Part shown: one piece after another, positions 8,560-19,458 of the stretch
How the letters are laid out: each line of letters starts with the position of its first letter
Numbering within the stretch: the first letter of the stretch is position 1
Origin: Iodobacter sp. BJB302
Lineage (GTDB): Bacteria; Pseudomonadota; Gammaproteobacteria; Burkholderiales; Chitinibacteraceae
DNA length: 47,435 nucleotides
Reading direction: 5' to 3'
NCBI RefSeq assembly: GCF_002735645.1
Contig: NZ_PDZG01000039.1
Location: forward strand, 1 to 47,435
Program-made: the position numbers and the translations under genes
Notes under the pieces: generated by a model
Seen by the model: the letters and a program-made list of their open reading frames with translations, nothing else
What the model was told of the DNA's origin: nothing
Database searches by the model: none

Positions 8560-8871
8560 TGTTTTCTCATCCATTGTTTATAAGGGTTATGGTTTTTGAT
8601 CTGCGCCAAATAACCATAATCAGCTTATTGAAAGATATGAGAAAACTCAATTGGGGTTTCGTGGATAAAGTACTTATGTTTAATTACAAATGTTGTTTGT
8701 TTTGTGCCTGACTGAATAGAAGATAAGCCTGCTTAATAAAAGTAAGCAGTATGGCTTCAGCCTCTCATTCCTGATTCAGCCGTTTGAGTGGCAACGCCAA
8801 CCCAGCAAAATGCTGCGGCCCTGCCGGTTTTGCTTTGTTTAGCAGAGTCTGGGGATGGCTCTGTATGTGTA
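8560..8871. other. Gene-free stretch upstream of the LPMO gene
   Basis: This lies between the LPMO start and the stop of the GPx-like gene. It must hold the LPMO promoter. The only clear structure is an inverted repeat TTATGGTT (8587-8594) with AACCATAA (8612-8619), 28-60 bp upstream of the LPMO start, which could be an operator or a leader hairpin. No coding frame of note. Confidence 0.45.
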
Positions 8872-9396
8872 TTATTTTTTCAGCCAGCCTTCAATTTTAC
8901 TGATGATTTCTTTATCGTCAGGCTCGGTGATCGAGCTGTAGGCTGTGACTGTTTTGCCATCCGGGGCAATTAAATATTTGTAGAAATTCCACTTGGGTGT
9001 GGTATCGGCAGCAGTACTGAGCCGTTTAAACAGCGGATTTGCATTGGCGCCGCGTACGCTGGATTTCTCCAGCATGGGGAACTCTACAAAATAGGTGAGG
9101 CGGCAGAAATCACCAATTTCTTTATTATCGGCCAGCTCTTGCTTGAAATCATTGGATGGAAACCCCACCACAAGCAGCCCCTGGTCTTTATATTTGGCGT
9201 AGATTTTTTCTAATTTATCAAATTGCGGGGTAAAGCCGCATTTGCTGGCGGTATTCACCACTAAAATAGGTTTGCCGCTATAACTGCAAAAATCAAAATT
9301 CTCCCCTTTTAGCGTTTTACTTTGGTAATCAAGCAAAGGCGGGCAGGCGGCCAGGCTGACAGAGCTGCAAAAACCAAGCAGTGCGAGGATACGCAT
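8872..9396 (-). CDS. Exported glutathione-peroxidase-family protein
   Basis: This 174-aa protein has a short signal sequence (about 1-17, ending SLAAC; the cysteine in ...LAAC could make it a lipoprotein). The GPx fold motifs are NTASKCGFTPQ (peroxidatic C53), FPSNDF and WNFYKYL. In canonical GPx the second motif is FPCNQF. Here the Gln of the catalytic tetrad is Asp and the Cys often used for resolution is Ser, so the electron donor and efficiency are uncertain. It lies 61 bp downstream of the LOV-like hybrid kinase on the same strand and may be the last gene of that operon. Confidence 0.85.
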   Translation of the reverse strand: MRILALLGFCSSVSLAACPPLLDYQSKTLKGENFDFCSYSGKPILVVNTASKCGFTPQFDKLEKIYAKYKDQGLLVVGFPSNDFKQELADNKEIGDFCRLTYFVEFPMLEKSSVRGANANPLFKRLSTAADTTPKWNFYKYLIAPDGKTVTAYSSITEPDDKEIISKIEGWLKK

Positions 9397-9457
9397 ATAA
9401 TAATCCTTGTGGCGTTAAGGAGGAGCCGTGGTAAGTAAACCGGATTGAGCTATCTGC

Positions 9458-12400
9458 TTATTGAATTTCTAATGAGTGATCGAGCAGATCCATATTTTTT
9501 AGCGCTGCACAGCTATGCTGAACATGTAATTTTAATTCTACGATTGCTTGCTTTAGCTCTTCAGAAGTGTGCTCGTTTTTCTCAAGTTTGGCGAGTAGTT
9601 CACCAAGTGGCAGTGCGCCCACCGTATTCGCTATGGCTTTAAGTCTGTGGCATTCTGTTTTAATTAAATCGGGCTGGTTGTAGGCCAGAGCGTCGTCAAT
9701 GGTTGCAAGCCCGCCCTTCATGGCTTCTGAAAAACGTTCGCAGTATTTGCGCTGGCGTGTTATTTCTTCACCCAGCATACTTTGCAGCTCTTGGTGGTTT
9801 ATCCACTGGCCTTCAGAAGCTGGGGTAATATCTTTAGGGCTTACTGAAGAAGGGAGCTCTGGTTCAGTTTGCTGCCTGAAGCAGATCATTAGCGCCAGAT
9901 AGAGTTTTTCTGCCTGCACAGGTTTACCAATAAAATGGTTCATGCCTGCCTGGGTGCAGCGCTGACGGTAATCTGTTGAAATATTGGCTGTCATTGCAAT
10001 AATTGGAACTGCGTCATAATCGGGATTTTTTCTTAAAATCTGGCTGGCGGTAATGCCGTCCATTTCAGGCATTTGTACATCCATTAATATGGCATCAAAC
10101 TGGTATTGCTGTGCTAATTGAATGGCTTCTTGTCCATTGTTTGCCAATATTACTTTAGCACCTTTTAGTTCTAATAACTCGCTTCCAATTTGCTGATTAA
10201 AAGCATGGTCATCTGCCAGTAAAATTAGCTTGTCTTTAAAGAATAATTCATTGTCTTTTACTTTATCTGGCATTACTAATGTGGATGGGTCTGTTTTTGC
10301 TTTATTAAGCACAATATGGAAGGTGAATTCACTGCCCTTGCCTAATTCACTTTTCATTGACAATTCACCGCCCATGAGCTGTACCAGCTGACGGCTGATG
10401 GCTAGTCCTAACCCGCTGCCACCATATTTTCGGGTAATGGAGTTGTCCGCTTGTTGAAAAGACTGAAATAGTAATTTTTGCACTTCAGGAGTAATGCCGA
10501 TGCCTGTGTCGATAATACTGAATTGCAAGGTGTAATGCTCTGTATAAGGATGAACAATGAGAGTAACACTGCCACTGTCGGTAAATTTAATACTATTGCT
10601 GAGTAAATTCAGCAGTACTTGTTTAATGCGTAAATCATCACCATGCAAAGCAAGCGGGGTATTTTTATCGATTTGAATATTGAGCGTAAGGCCTTTCTCT
10701 GTGGCCTTATGCTGAATAAGCCCGCTAATATGATGAATAAGGTCAGATAAATTAAAATCTACAGTGTTTAAATCGAACTTACCCGCCTCTATTTTTGAAA
10801 AATCCAGAATATCATTGATTAAATCAAGCAAAAGTGTGCCAGATAAAGTAATTTTTTGCAGATAGTCACGCTGTTTTGGCGTTAATTCTGTCAGCTGAGC
10901 CAGATGAGCCATACCCAGTACACTATTGAGAGGCGTACGAATTTCATGGCTCATATTAGCTAAAAATGCGCTTTTAGCTTGATTTGCATTTTCTGCCTGC
11001 AGCTTTGCTGCTCCTAGTTCCTGTGTCCGTTCAATAACACGCAGCTCTAAAGTAGCAGCAAATTGCATGAGTGCCTCATCAAGTAATTTACGTTCAGTGA
11101 GGTCGCGGATCATTGCGGTAAAAATAGGTTGCCCATTGTTTTCTAAATATGAAATTGCAATTTCAGCAGGGAAATCATGTCCTTGCTGATGTCTTGCTAC
11201 TACAGGTCTTACAGAGCGGCCTTGCATTTGTCTTGGTTTTTCTTTGTTTTTTGCAAATTGTATCATTTCTTCCCGGTGCTCATTTGCAAGACCTATTGGA
11301 AGTAAACATTCAATCGGCTGACCCAGTATGTTTTTTGCAGAGTAGCCAAATAATTTTTCTGCTGCAGGATTAAATAAAATGATATTAAATTGTGCATCTG
11401 CACTTACAATGGCATCCATGGCAGTATTAATCATGCCTAAGAGTTGCTCTTGTTTGTTTAATTTTTCTTTTTCTGAGTTTTTTCTTTCGGTAATATCCCG
11501 GGTAATGCCTATGAAATTAGTTAAAACGCCATTTTCATTAAATACAGGTGAAATGCTCAAATCGTTCCAGAATGAATTTCCATCTTTGCGGTAGTTAATA
11601 ATTTCGCCATTAAATTCTTTTCCGGAATTAAGTGCATTACGAATTGCATTGATAGTTTCAGGGCTGGATAGGGGGCCTTGTAAAAAATTACAATTGCGCC
11701 CGATGAATTCCTCCGGGCTAAATCCGGTAATGGCAAGCAGAGGAGGGTTAACTGAAATAATATTCCGACTGGCATCGGCGATCAGTACGCCTTGTGATAT
11801 TGCTTTAAGTGCTGCGTCACTTAATCTTAATTGCTCCTCTCCTTGTTTAATTGCAGTAATATCAGTGAGTAATACAAAAAAACCTTGAATCTTTTCTGCC
11901 TGAAAATGGGGAATATATTGTGCCAGCAGATAAGCTTGTTTACCATCGGATTTGATTAATGAGCGTTCATAGTTTTGTTCTTTACCCTCCAGTGCCCCAT
12001 GAATGTAATGTTTAATGGCTTGGAACAGCTCAGGGCCTAGTAAATCTTGCATGGCGATATTGTGGATTTGGGTCACACTATGATTAAACCACTGGCAGTA
12101 GGCTTTATTCGCAAAAGCGCAATGTAAATCAGGTGTCCAGTAAGCCAGCATTCCCGGTATGTTTTCGGTTACTGTCCGTATGAATAATTCACTTTGTTTC
12201 AGCGCGTCTTCCCGCTTGCCCAGAGTGGTCAGTAAGTGGTTAACGCTGCTGAGCAGGTTTCCAATTTCATCGTTTTTGACAATGGGAAGCAGGCGGGGGG
12301 GGGCGTCACTCTCCGCCATGGTATTGAGGCACTTAATTGCCGTGTGCAGGTGAGAAAGTTGTTGTTTTAATATCCAGGCAATCAGCAGGGATAAGACCAG

Positions 12401-13300
12401 CGTTATCAAAAAAATGATGCCCAGAAGATGCCGCTCTGCTTGTTGAATAGGAAAAAATGCTTCGTCAGTGGGAAGGGCCGCTGCAACATACCAGTCAGCC
12501 AAGTTTACTTTTTTAACCGAGGTGAATACTTCGGTTTGGAGTAAATCAACAAAAATGCCAGATCCTTCTTTGCCCTGCATCATCCGGTCAGCAATGAGAT
12601 TTACGCCTGCGGGCGTTGGTTTCATGACCAGACGTTGATCGGTGGCGGCGATGATGAGGTGTTGTTCTGGTGCGATCAGGGCATAGCCCCCAGTTTTTCC
12701 ATTGTTATGTTTAATTTTTTCACTAATAAAGTTAGGTTTGTACAGATTTATAACGCCGGATAAGGCTGCGATCACTTGCCCCTGATTATTTTTAATGGGA
12801 ACCGTGATCACAAATATGGGGTTTTTTTGTTGCTGATCCTGTTGTGTATTAGAAATCGAATTGATCCCCTGTGCCAGCGTCTGCCGAACCGATGACTGGT
12901 AAAGGGCATAGCTGATGGGGTGCTGGGCAAGGGAAACAGAAGGGATGATTAAATTGTTTTCGGCGGTACTGATATAACTGCCTGCGTTAAATAACTCTTG
13001 CAGCATATTATGGTTTTCAAGCTCAGATTGAAGGGCTGGCGGGTTTTTTAAGGATTGTGCCGTTATTTTTTTTGCAAAGTACTCTAGTGCATTTATGTTT
13101 TCTTGTAAGTGATGGTCAATGTCATTTGCAATAATACTCACGCTGGTGAGCTGTTGATTGCTGACCAGATGCAGCATTTCTTTTTGAAAAACACGTTTTG
13201 CATAGAATGTCAGCAATAGAATCGAGGCAACAAAGAGCAACAGCATTAGTAAGATAACTCTGTTTTGTAGTGAACGCAGTGGTCTCAAGTTTAAAATCAT
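9458..13300 (-). CDS. Hybrid sensor histidine kinase with periplasmic sensor, PAS/LOV-like domains, REC and Hpt
   Basis: The ATG at 13300 gives 1280 aa; a TTG at 13342 would add 14 residues before the first membrane helix. Order: TM1 (about 15-34), periplasmic dCache-like region (35-290), TM2 (293-311), HAMP-like linker (315-365), PAS (376-484), a LOV-like PAS (492-605) with GRNCNFLQGP (Cys 537), a third PAS (about 617-737), HisKA with H785 in NMSHEIRTP, HATPase_c (about 885-1000, DTGIGI and GGSGLGLA), REC with D1074 (LMDVQMPEMDG) and Hpt with H1218 (ECHRLKAIA). It can therefore run an internal His-Asp-His relay. It is a paralogue of the 14596-19458 protein from the third PAS onwards. Ligand and light response are inferences. 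Confidence 0.9.
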   Translation of the reverse strand: MILNLRPLRSLQNRVILLMLLLFVASILLLTFYAKRVFQKEMLHLVSNQQLTSVSIIANDIDHHLQENINALEYFAKKITAQSLKNPPALQSELENHNMLQELFNAGSYISTAENNLIIPSVSLAQHPISYALYQSSVRQTLAQGINSISNTQQDQQQKNPIFVITVPIKNNQGQVIAALSGVINLYKPNFISEKIKHNNGKTGGYALIAPEQHLIIAATDQRLVMKPTPAGVNLIADRMMQGKEGSGIFVDLLQTEVFTSVKKVNLADWYVAAALPTDEAFFPIQQAERHLLGIIFLITLVLSLLIAWILKQQLSHLHTAIKCLNTMAESDAPPRLLPIVKNDEIGNLLSSVNHLLTTLGKREDALKQSELFIRTVTENIPGMLAYWTPDLHCAFANKAYCQWFNHSVTQIHNIAMQDLLGPELFQAIKHYIHGALEGKEQNYERSLIKSDGKQAYLLAQYIPHFQAEKIQGFFVLLTDITAIKQGEEQLRLSDAALKAISQGVLIADASRNIISVNPPLLAITGFSPEEFIGRNCNFLQGPLSSPETINAIRNALNSGKEFNGEIINYRKDGNSFWNDLSISPVFNENGVLTNFIGITRDITERKNSEKEKLNKQEQLLGMINTAMDAIVSADAQFNIILFNPAAEKLFGYSAKNILGQPIECLLPIGLANEHREEMIQFAKNKEKPRQMQGRSVRPVVARHQQGHDFPAEIAISYLENNGQPIFTAMIRDLTERKLLDEALMQFAATLELRVIERTQELGAAKLQAENANQAKSAFLANMSHEIRTPLNSVLGMAHLAQLTELTPKQRDYLQKITLSGTLLLDLINDILDFSKIEAGKFDLNTVDFNLSDLIHHISGLIQHKATEKGLTLNIQIDKNTPLALHGDDLRIKQVLLNLLSNSIKFTDSGSVTLIVHPYTEHYTLQFSIIDTGIGITPEVQKLLFQSFQQADNSITRKYGGSGLGLAISRQLVQLMGGELSMKSELGKGSEFTFHIVLNKAKTDPSTLVMPDKVKDNELFFKDKLILLADDHAFNQQIGSELLELKGAKVILANNGQEAIQLAQQYQFDAILMDVQMPEMDGITASQILRKNPDYDAVPIIAMTANISTDYRQRCTQAGMNHFIGKPVQAEKLYLALMICFRQQTEPELPSSVSPKDITPASEGQWINHQELQSMLGEEITRQRKYCERFSEAMKGGLATIDDALAYNQPDLIKTECHRLKAIANTVGALPLGELLAKLEKNEHTSEELKQAIVELKLHVQHSCAALKNMDLLDHSLEIQ

Positions 13301-13391
13301 AGTGCTGTCAACTTTGAGTAAGTATGTTTTTGTACAGAGCAAAGTGTGTCAATGATTGCTGGTACGCTATTGAAGCTGATTCATCATCTGA

Positions 13392-14522
13392 TTAACTGTA
13401 AATGGTGTTCTGGAGCGCTTTGATTGCGCTGCTCAGCTGATCCTGAAAATCAGCATCGGCACTGATGGTATTGGAGACTTCTTCTAAGCCCCGGCTCACA
13501 ATGTCGATTAATGAGCTTTCCTGGCGTTCGGTTAATTGCAAACCCACAAGGGCCGCTTCAATACGGGAAGTGACTGTGCTCAGAATAATGGCAATGGAGG
13601 TACGGCCGTTTCTTTGCTGCTCGTCTATTTTACTTAGTGCATCTGTGAGCGATTTAATCGTTGCCCCAATTGCAATATCCCGTTCTTTGGCCTTAACCAT
13701 GATATTGAGTGCTTCAAGCCGGTATTCGGTCGATTCAATCAGAATGGCCAGATTGTCGCGCAGGCGGCCACAGCGGTCTTCATCATGCTCTGGCATATTG
13801 CTGATCAGTACTCTGATATGCGGGTAAGTAATCGCCATACGGCTTTTAAACTGAGTGATGCGATCCATCGTGGACATATGGTGCATGATCGAGGTTTCCA
13901 ATGCGCTGGCGGGTCCCCGCGCATTGACGGCTAAAGAGCCTCCTTCGGGAAGAATCAGCTCAACAACGCTGTCTACCTCAAACAGGGCGATGGCGCTGAT
14001 TAAAGCCTTGGCTAAATCGAGCGGGGCAGCGCAATTATTAAAACGCTTAATCCCTTCGATCAGTAAGCCCGTTTCACTCATACTGGCCATGGCCAGCATG
14101 GCGGTATTGGTAGCGTATTGAGCCTGAGATTTTAATTGCTGCCGCTCTTCAATCAGCTGCAGAACATGCGCCACTTTGGCTTGCAATACTTTGGGGTTAG
14201 CAGGCTTGAGGACAAAATCTTCTCCACCTACATCAAAGCCCTGCAGCCTGTCCTCGATACCATCCAGCGCTGATAAAAACAGTACAGGCGTATCGCTGAT
14301 ATCAAAATCATCTTTGATCTGGCGGCATAGCTCATAGCCATCCATCTCCGGCATTTTTACATCTGCCAATACCAGTTTGGGATGCTGCTGCTGCACCAGC
14401 TGCAAAGCTGCTTTGCCATTTTCTGCCGTAATCACATTACATGTTTCGCTGAGGGCATCAAAGATAAAATCCAGCATAAAAAGATCGTCGTCAACAATGA
14501 GTACCAGTGGCTTGTCGTTCAT
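13392..14522 (-). CDS. Response regulator with unclassified C-terminal domain
   Basis: This is a 376-aa protein. Residues 1-125 form a receiver domain with acidic DDD (11-13), phospho-acceptor D54 (LADVKMPEMDG) and K106-region KPANP. The remaining 250 residues contain no DNA-binding, GGDEF or EAL motif. They are predicted mixed alpha/beta then helical, with a conserved-looking AMASMSETGLL segment right after the receiver and a helical, Gln/Glu-rich C-terminus. It lies between two hybrid kinases on the same strand (73 bp after the upstream one), so it is a likely output or adaptor for their Hpt domains. The output is unknown. Confidence 0.85.
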   Translation of the reverse strand: MNDKPLVLIVDDDLFMLDFIFDALSETCNVITAENGKAALQLVQQQHPKLVLADVKMPEMDGYELCRQIKDDFDISDTPVLFLSALDGIEDRLQGFDVGGEDFVLKPANPKVLQAKVAHVLQLIEERQQLKSQAQYATNTAMLAMASMSETGLLIEGIKRFNNCAAPLDLAKALISAIALFEVDSVVELILPEGGSLAVNARGPASALETSIMHHMSTMDRITQFKSRMAITYPHIRVLISNMPEHDEDRCGRLRDNLAILIESTEYRLEALNIMVKAKERDIAIGATIKSLTDALSKIDEQQRNGRTSIAIILSTVTSRIEAALVGLQLTERQESSLIDIVSRGLEEVSNTISADADFQDQLSSAIKALQNTIYS

Positions 14523-14595
14523 GATATTGATCCTTGGCTCAGGGCCTGAGGTTTTTAATGGATCTGCAGAATAAAAAAATTCATCGCTTTGCCGC

Positions 14596-17500
14596 TTATT
14601 TGATGCTGGAAAGGTGGCTTTCCCACATTTTTTTCCAGTGTATAAATTCGGTTGCGGGCATTGGGTGGCCGATCAGATAGCCCTGTACTTCGTGGCAGCC
14701 CATATTGGAAACCAAATCCCAGTCGGCCTGCGTTTCTACGCCCTCTGCTACCAGGTTAAGGGAAAATTTCCGGCCTAAATCTGCGCTGTGTTCCAGAATG
14801 GTTCGGGCGGAAGCATCGGAGGTGGCACCGCTGACAAAGGCCTTATCGATTTTTAATTCGGTAAATGGAATCTGAATTAAATGCTCCATGGTCGAAAAGC
14901 CCGTGCCAAAGTCATCTACAGAGAGGCCAAAACCCATAATCCTTAAGCGGGTCAGGATATCGAGGCTGAGCACGTAATCATGGGTCAGCTGGGTTTCGGT
15001 GATTTCCAGCGTAATCAGCTCGGGGCTGATATTGCTTTCGCGCAGTACTTCCTGAAACAGCTCTGGCAGCTCCAGCCGGTGCAGATTGCCCATCGATACA
15101 TTAATCGATAATTTGATGTGCTCACCCTGATCGAGCCATATTCGTAGCTGACGGCTGGCCAGCCTTAATACACAGAGGGTGAGATCATCGATTAAGCCTA
15201 AAGCTTCAATGGCCGGAACAAATAAATGTGGCCCAAGCAGCCCACGCAGGGGGTGACGCCAGCGGGCTAAGCTTTCTGCCCCAAGTACGCCGCGCCCGTT
15301 GGTGCTAACTTTGGGCTGGTAATAGAGTTCCACCTCACCTGCGGCAAGGCCGTTGCGTATTTCATCTTCAAGCAGTTGCAACTGGGGCATGTGGCTGCCA
15401 GCGTGCTCTGTGCCTGAATGCGCGGGGTGTAGGAGTAATATTTGTGCCAGCTCTTCTTTTTTGACCGGCTTGGTGAGCGATCCGCCCAGCTTTAAGTGAA
15501 AAGAATGCGCCAGCCGTTCTGCCGCTTTTAATACCTGCTTATCCATTGCAGAAAGAATGGCGATATAGCCTTCGTACTGCAGCAAACCCAGCTGGCGCAA
15601 AAAGGCGACGCCATCCATATCGGGCATTTGTAAATCGCAAAAAATCCAGTCAGGCTGAGGGGGCAGGGCAAGTCTTTTAAGTGCATCTTCTGCTTTTAAA
15701 AATGACAGGATTTGCGTAATGCCTAAATCATTCAGATGTTGCTGGATGATTTCCAGAATAAAGCGGTCATCGTCTACTAAAAGGATGCAAAGCGGGCTGT
15801 GCTCCGGCACATGCGCTGCGCCTGGTGTTGGGCTGCCTGCTCCATCCAGCAAGCCATTTTTTTGCAGCGCTTCACAGCTTTGCAGAAATAAAGATTGCAG
15901 CTGCCTGATTTTTTCTGATTGCACATCGGATGGCGTGGTTTGATCGAGTTTTTCCATGGAGGCAAGCTGCAGGCCTAATGGCATTGCGCCAACCGTACGG
16001 GCGATGGATTTCAGTTTGTGGCATTCAGGGCCTATCAGGTTATGACTTTCATGGGCCTTCAGAATATTGCTCAGCCCTTCTTCAAAAGATTGCACAAATT
16101 TTGCACAATATTTGCGCTGGCGGTCGGTATCATCGCCCAGCATGCTGCGTAACTCTGAAAAATCGATAATTGGGGCAGTGAGCTCACCGCCGCAGCCGGT
16201 CAGGGATGCTTCTTCCCGGGGGGGCTCTGCTTCTGGCTGAGGGCGTTTTATTTCGGGTAGCTTTGCAGCGTGAGGCCCAAGCCAGTAAGCCAGTATCTGA
16301 TAGATTTTCTCTGCCTGCACGGGTTTGCCGATAAAGTCATTCATACCTGCATTCAGGCAATTTTGGCGATATTCGCGTGATACATTGGCTGTCATGGCGA
16401 TAATGGGTACTGAATCAAATGCGGGCATTGTTCTAAGGGCTAGGCTGGCGGTAATGCCATCCATCTGAGGCATTTGTACATCCATCAGTATTGCGTCGAA
16501 ATGGTGTTGTTTGGCTAATTGCAGTACTTCAAGCCCATTATTGGCAATCACCACTTCTGCGCCGGCTATTTGTATTAGTTCGGCACCAATTTGCTGATTA
16601 AACGGATGGTCGTCTGCCAGTAATATATGCTTTCCTACAAGGAAATGATCCCTGATTGAATGATTCTGATGGGCCGGTGAAGGAGCAAGCGCATTAATTG
16701 TTGGCAGGCTGAGGCTGAATTTAAATTCACTGCCCTGATCCGGCTGGCTGGTGACGGTTAATTCCCCTCCCATGAGCTGTACTAACTGCCTGCTGATTGC
16801 AAGCCCCAGGCCTGTTCCTCCGTATTTGCGGGTAATTGAGTTATCTGTCTGCTGAAATGATTGAAACAATTGCGCTTGCGCGTTTGCGGGAATCCCTATT
16901 CCAGTATCGCGTACACTAAAAGCCAGATTTTCATTTGAATCTAAATTAACGGTTAAAGTTATTTTGCCATCCTGAGTAAATTTAATGGCATTACTGAGTA
17001 AATTAATCAGCACTTGCTTGATACGTAAATCATCACCCCGTAAAAATGAGGGAACTTGTATGCCAATTACAATATGGAGTTGCAGGCCTTTTTCTTCTGC
17101 TTTTTGCTGAATTAATTCACGCACATGGTCAATCAGCTCATGCAGAGAAAAATCATGGCTGCTGATTTCCATTTTACCGGCTTCAATTTTTGAAAAATCA
17201 AGAATGTCATTAATCAGATCAAGCAGGTGATTTGCAGATAGTGTGATTTTTTGCAGGTAATCGCTTTGTTTGGCATTTAAGGGGGTGAGCTGGGCCAAAT
17301 GCGCCATGCCCAGTACGCTATTGAGCGGGGTGCGAATCTCGTGGCTCATATTGGCCAGAAATGCACTTTTTGCCAGATTGGCGTTTTCTGCTTGTTGTTT
17401 AGCCGCTTCCAGCTCATAAGTACGCTCAATAACACGCTGTTCCAGCGTTGTGGTTAATTGCAATAAGCTGGTTTCATAGGCCAGCCGGTCTGTAATATTG

Positions 17501-19458
17501 CGCACCATGGCGGTGTAAATGGGGCTGCCAAAATTTTCCAGGTAAGAAATGGCCACTTCGATAGGAAACTCATTGCCATCGGCTCGTTTGCCCATCACCT
17601 GGCGTGCTGAGCTGCCGCCCATTTTGCGATGGCCTTCACCCTGGCCGCCAAATTTGTGCATCTGCGCACGGTGCTGCACTGCCAGCTTAACGGGGATGAG
17701 TACTTCAATCGGGCAGCCCAGCATTTGTTGGGCCGGATAGCCAAACATATTTTCTGCTGCCTGATTAAACAGAATAATGTTGAATTCGGCATCGGTGGTG
17801 ACAATGGCATCCATGGCCGAATCAATCATGCCTGCCAGCTGGGCCCGGTTGGCTAAGAGTGCATTTTCATTGTTTTTGCGTTCGGTAATATCATGGTGAG
17901 TGCCAATCACTCTCAGCGGCTGGCCCTTTTCATCACGGCTGACCACCATGCCGCGATCAACGATCCATTTCCAGCTGCCATCTTTGCTGCGGATACGGTA
18001 TTCATTACTAAAAAATGGCGTGCTGCCTTTCAGGTGGGCCTTTACCTTATTAATGACTTTAAGCCTGTCTGCCGGATGTATCCGTTTTTCCCATTCCTGA
18101 TGCGTATTGTTAAGTTCTTCGTCAGTAAAGCCGAGCATTTCTTTCCAGCGGCGGCTGTAAAAAACAGTATTACTGCCTATATCCCAATCCCAAAGCCCAT
18201 CGCCTGATCCTTCAATCGCAAATTGCCAGCGGCTTTCGCTCTCTTTCAGCTCGCTGATGTCCTGAATACTTACCGGCACAATGCGGGCTTCTTCCTCTGT
18301 TGAAGGAATGGGGTAGGAGATCAGTGCCTGAAATGATCTGCCTTGCAGCGTTTTAAGATTAATTTCGCTGCGAAAAATGGCATCCTTGCGCCAGAAAGCC
18401 AGCAGCTCCTGGCGAATAACAGTGAGCGCACTTTCTCCAAATAAACTTGCAAAGCCTTGCATAAATTCAGCCTTACTTGTTCCTTCAAATAAGGCCAGCG
18501 TGGCAGGGTTGATATCAATAACTTTGAACATACTGATCATATTCAGTAAGGAAGACGGCGTTTCTTCAAGATAGGCCGCCAGATCAGTAATCCCCGCTTC
18601 ACGCAGTGCGGTGAGGTGGGTTAAAAGGGCCGTCATATCCTGATTCCAGATAGACAAATCGGCCTTATCAAACAGCTGGCGATAGCGCTGAGCTTGTTCT
18701 TGTAAGTCTGCTTTTTGCTGATAAAGCTCGCTTAAATCGATCAGGGTGATCAGCTGTGCCTTCTCTTGCCCCAGTGTTAACAGAGTCTGGCTGGCTTTAA
18801 CTGTTTTAAAGCCGCCATTTTTACAGCAAATTGTCAGCTCTGAAGCCGGGGAAACGGAATCTGTGCTGAGCTGGGCAGGCTGTATATTCTGAGCATTAAC
18901 CCACTGCCAGCGGGCCTGATCGGGAAAGGCTTGCTCCCACCAGCGGCTTAGTTGAGGCAGATCTGTTTCCTGATAGCCAAAGCTGTTGCTAAATGCCGGG
19001 TTCAGGTAAATGATTTCGCCCTGTGCATTGAAAAGCACATGAGGGATGGGGGAAGTTTCAATCAGGTGCAGGCTGTGCTTCAGAGGGCTGTGCTCAAAGG
19101 TGATCTCCTCTATTGAGCCGATATAGCCGGAGATTTGCCCGTGTGCATCCCACAGTGGGCGGGTTTTGGCGCGGACATATCGTATGCCCTGATCCGGCGG
19201 CAAAATGCGAAAGGAAAGCTCAAAATCAGCTTGTGTACTGAGCGCCTGCAGCCATTGTTCGTGTACCAGCTTGCTGTCATCAGGGTGCAGACTTTTCAGC
19301 CATCCATAGCCCGCACATTCTTCTGCAGTAAGGCCAAACATTGTTTGTAAGGCTGAGTTGGTATAGCGGCATTGCCCGCTGGCATGACACAAGTAAATGC
19401 AGCCAGGTATCTGATCGATAAGTTGCAACTGGCTTGTATCGCTGAACACGGCAGGCAT
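14596..19458 (-). CDS. Multi-PAS hybrid histidine kinase with two REC domains, Hpt and C-terminal EAL (c-di-GMP phosphodiesterase)
   Basis: A 1620-aa cytoplasmic protein with no signal peptide or membrane helix. PAS-type domains fill about 10-660 (five in tandem; the fourth, 405-528, is PAS_3-like with WDWD and ITERK). Then HisKA with H706 (NMSHEIRTP), HATPase_c (about 805-920), REC1 (D993), Hpt (H1147 in ECHKLK), REC2 (D1275 in [11 protein letters not shown]) and EAL (about 1362-1620). The EAL metal and catalytic set is present: E1395 (as ESL, not EAL), NVS, EITE, DDFGTG, KIDK, AEGVE and QGYLIG. An AAGAGA precedes the ATG. It probably couples phosphorelay to c-di-GMP hydrolysis and heads the signalling operon. 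Confidence 0.92.
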   Translation of the reverse strand: MPAVFSDTSQLQLIDQIPGCIYLCHASGQCRYTNSALQTMFGLTAEECAGYGWLKSLHPDDSKLVHEQWLQALSTQADFELSFRILPPDQGIRYVRAKTRPLWDAHGQISGYIGSIEEITFEHSPLKHSLHLIETSPIPHVLFNAQGEIIYLNPAFSNSFGYQETDLPQLSRWWEQAFPDQARWQWVNAQNIQPAQLSTDSVSPASELTICCKNGGFKTVKASQTLLTLGQEKAQLITLIDLSELYQQKADLQEQAQRYRQLFDKADLSIWNQDMTALLTHLTALREAGITDLAAYLEETPSSLLNMISMFKVIDINPATLALFEGTSKAEFMQGFASLFGESALTVIRQELLAFWRKDAIFRSEINLKTLQGRSFQALISYPIPSTEEEARIVPVSIQDISELKESESRWQFAIEGSGDGLWDWDIGSNTVFYSRRWKEMLGFTDEELNNTHQEWEKRIHPADRLKVINKVKAHLKGSTPFFSNEYRIRSKDGSWKWIVDRGMVVSRDEKGQPLRVIGTHHDITERKNNENALLANRAQLAGMIDSAMDAIVTTDAEFNIILFNQAAENMFGYPAQQMLGCPIEVLIPVKLAVQHRAQMHKFGGQGEGHRKMGGSSARQVMGKRADGNEFPIEVAISYLENFGSPIYTAMVRNITDRLAYETSLLQLTTTLEQRVIERTYELEAAKQQAENANLAKSAFLANMSHEIRTPLNSVLGMAHLAQLTPLNAKQSDYLQKITLSANHLLDLINDILDFSKIEAGKMEISSHDFSLHELIDHVRELIQQKAEEKGLQLHIVIGIQVPSFLRGDDLRIKQVLINLLSNAIKFTQDGKITLTVNLDSNENLAFSVRDTGIGIPANAQAQLFQSFQQTDNSITRKYGGTGLGLAISRQLVQLMGGELTVTSQPDQGSEFKFSLSLPTINALAPSPAHQNHSIRDHFLVGKHILLADDHPFNQQIGAELIQIAGAEVVIANNGLEVLQLAKQHHFDAILMDVQMPQMDGITASLALRTMPAFDSVPIIAMTANVSREYRQNCLNAGMNDFIGKPVQAEKIYQILAYWLGPHAAKLPEIKRPQPEAEPPREEASLTGCGGELTAPIIDFSELRSMLGDDTDRQRKYCAKFVQSFEEGLSNILKAHESHNLIGPECHKLKSIARTVGAMPLGLQLASMEKLDQTTPSDVQSEKIRQLQSLFLQSCEALQKNGLLDGAGSPTPGAAHVPEHSPLCILLVDDDRFILEIIQQHLNDLGITQILSFLKAEDALKRLALPPQPDWIFCDLQMPDMDGVAFLRQLGLLQYEGYIAILSAMDKQVLKAAERLAHSFHLKLGGSLTKPVKKEELAQILLLHPAHSGTEHAGSHMPQLQLLEDEIRNGLAAGEVELYYQPKVSTNGRGVLGAESLARWRHPLRGLLGPHLFVPAIEALGLIDDLTLCVLRLASRQLRIWLDQGEHIKLSINVSMGNLHRLELPELFQEVLRESNISPELITLEITETQLTHDYVLSLDILTRLRIMGFGLSVDDFGTGFSTMEHLIQIPFTELKIDKAFVSGATSDASARTILEHSADLGRKFSLNLVAEGVETQADWDLVSNMGCHEVQGYLIGHPMPATEFIHWKKMWESHLSSIK

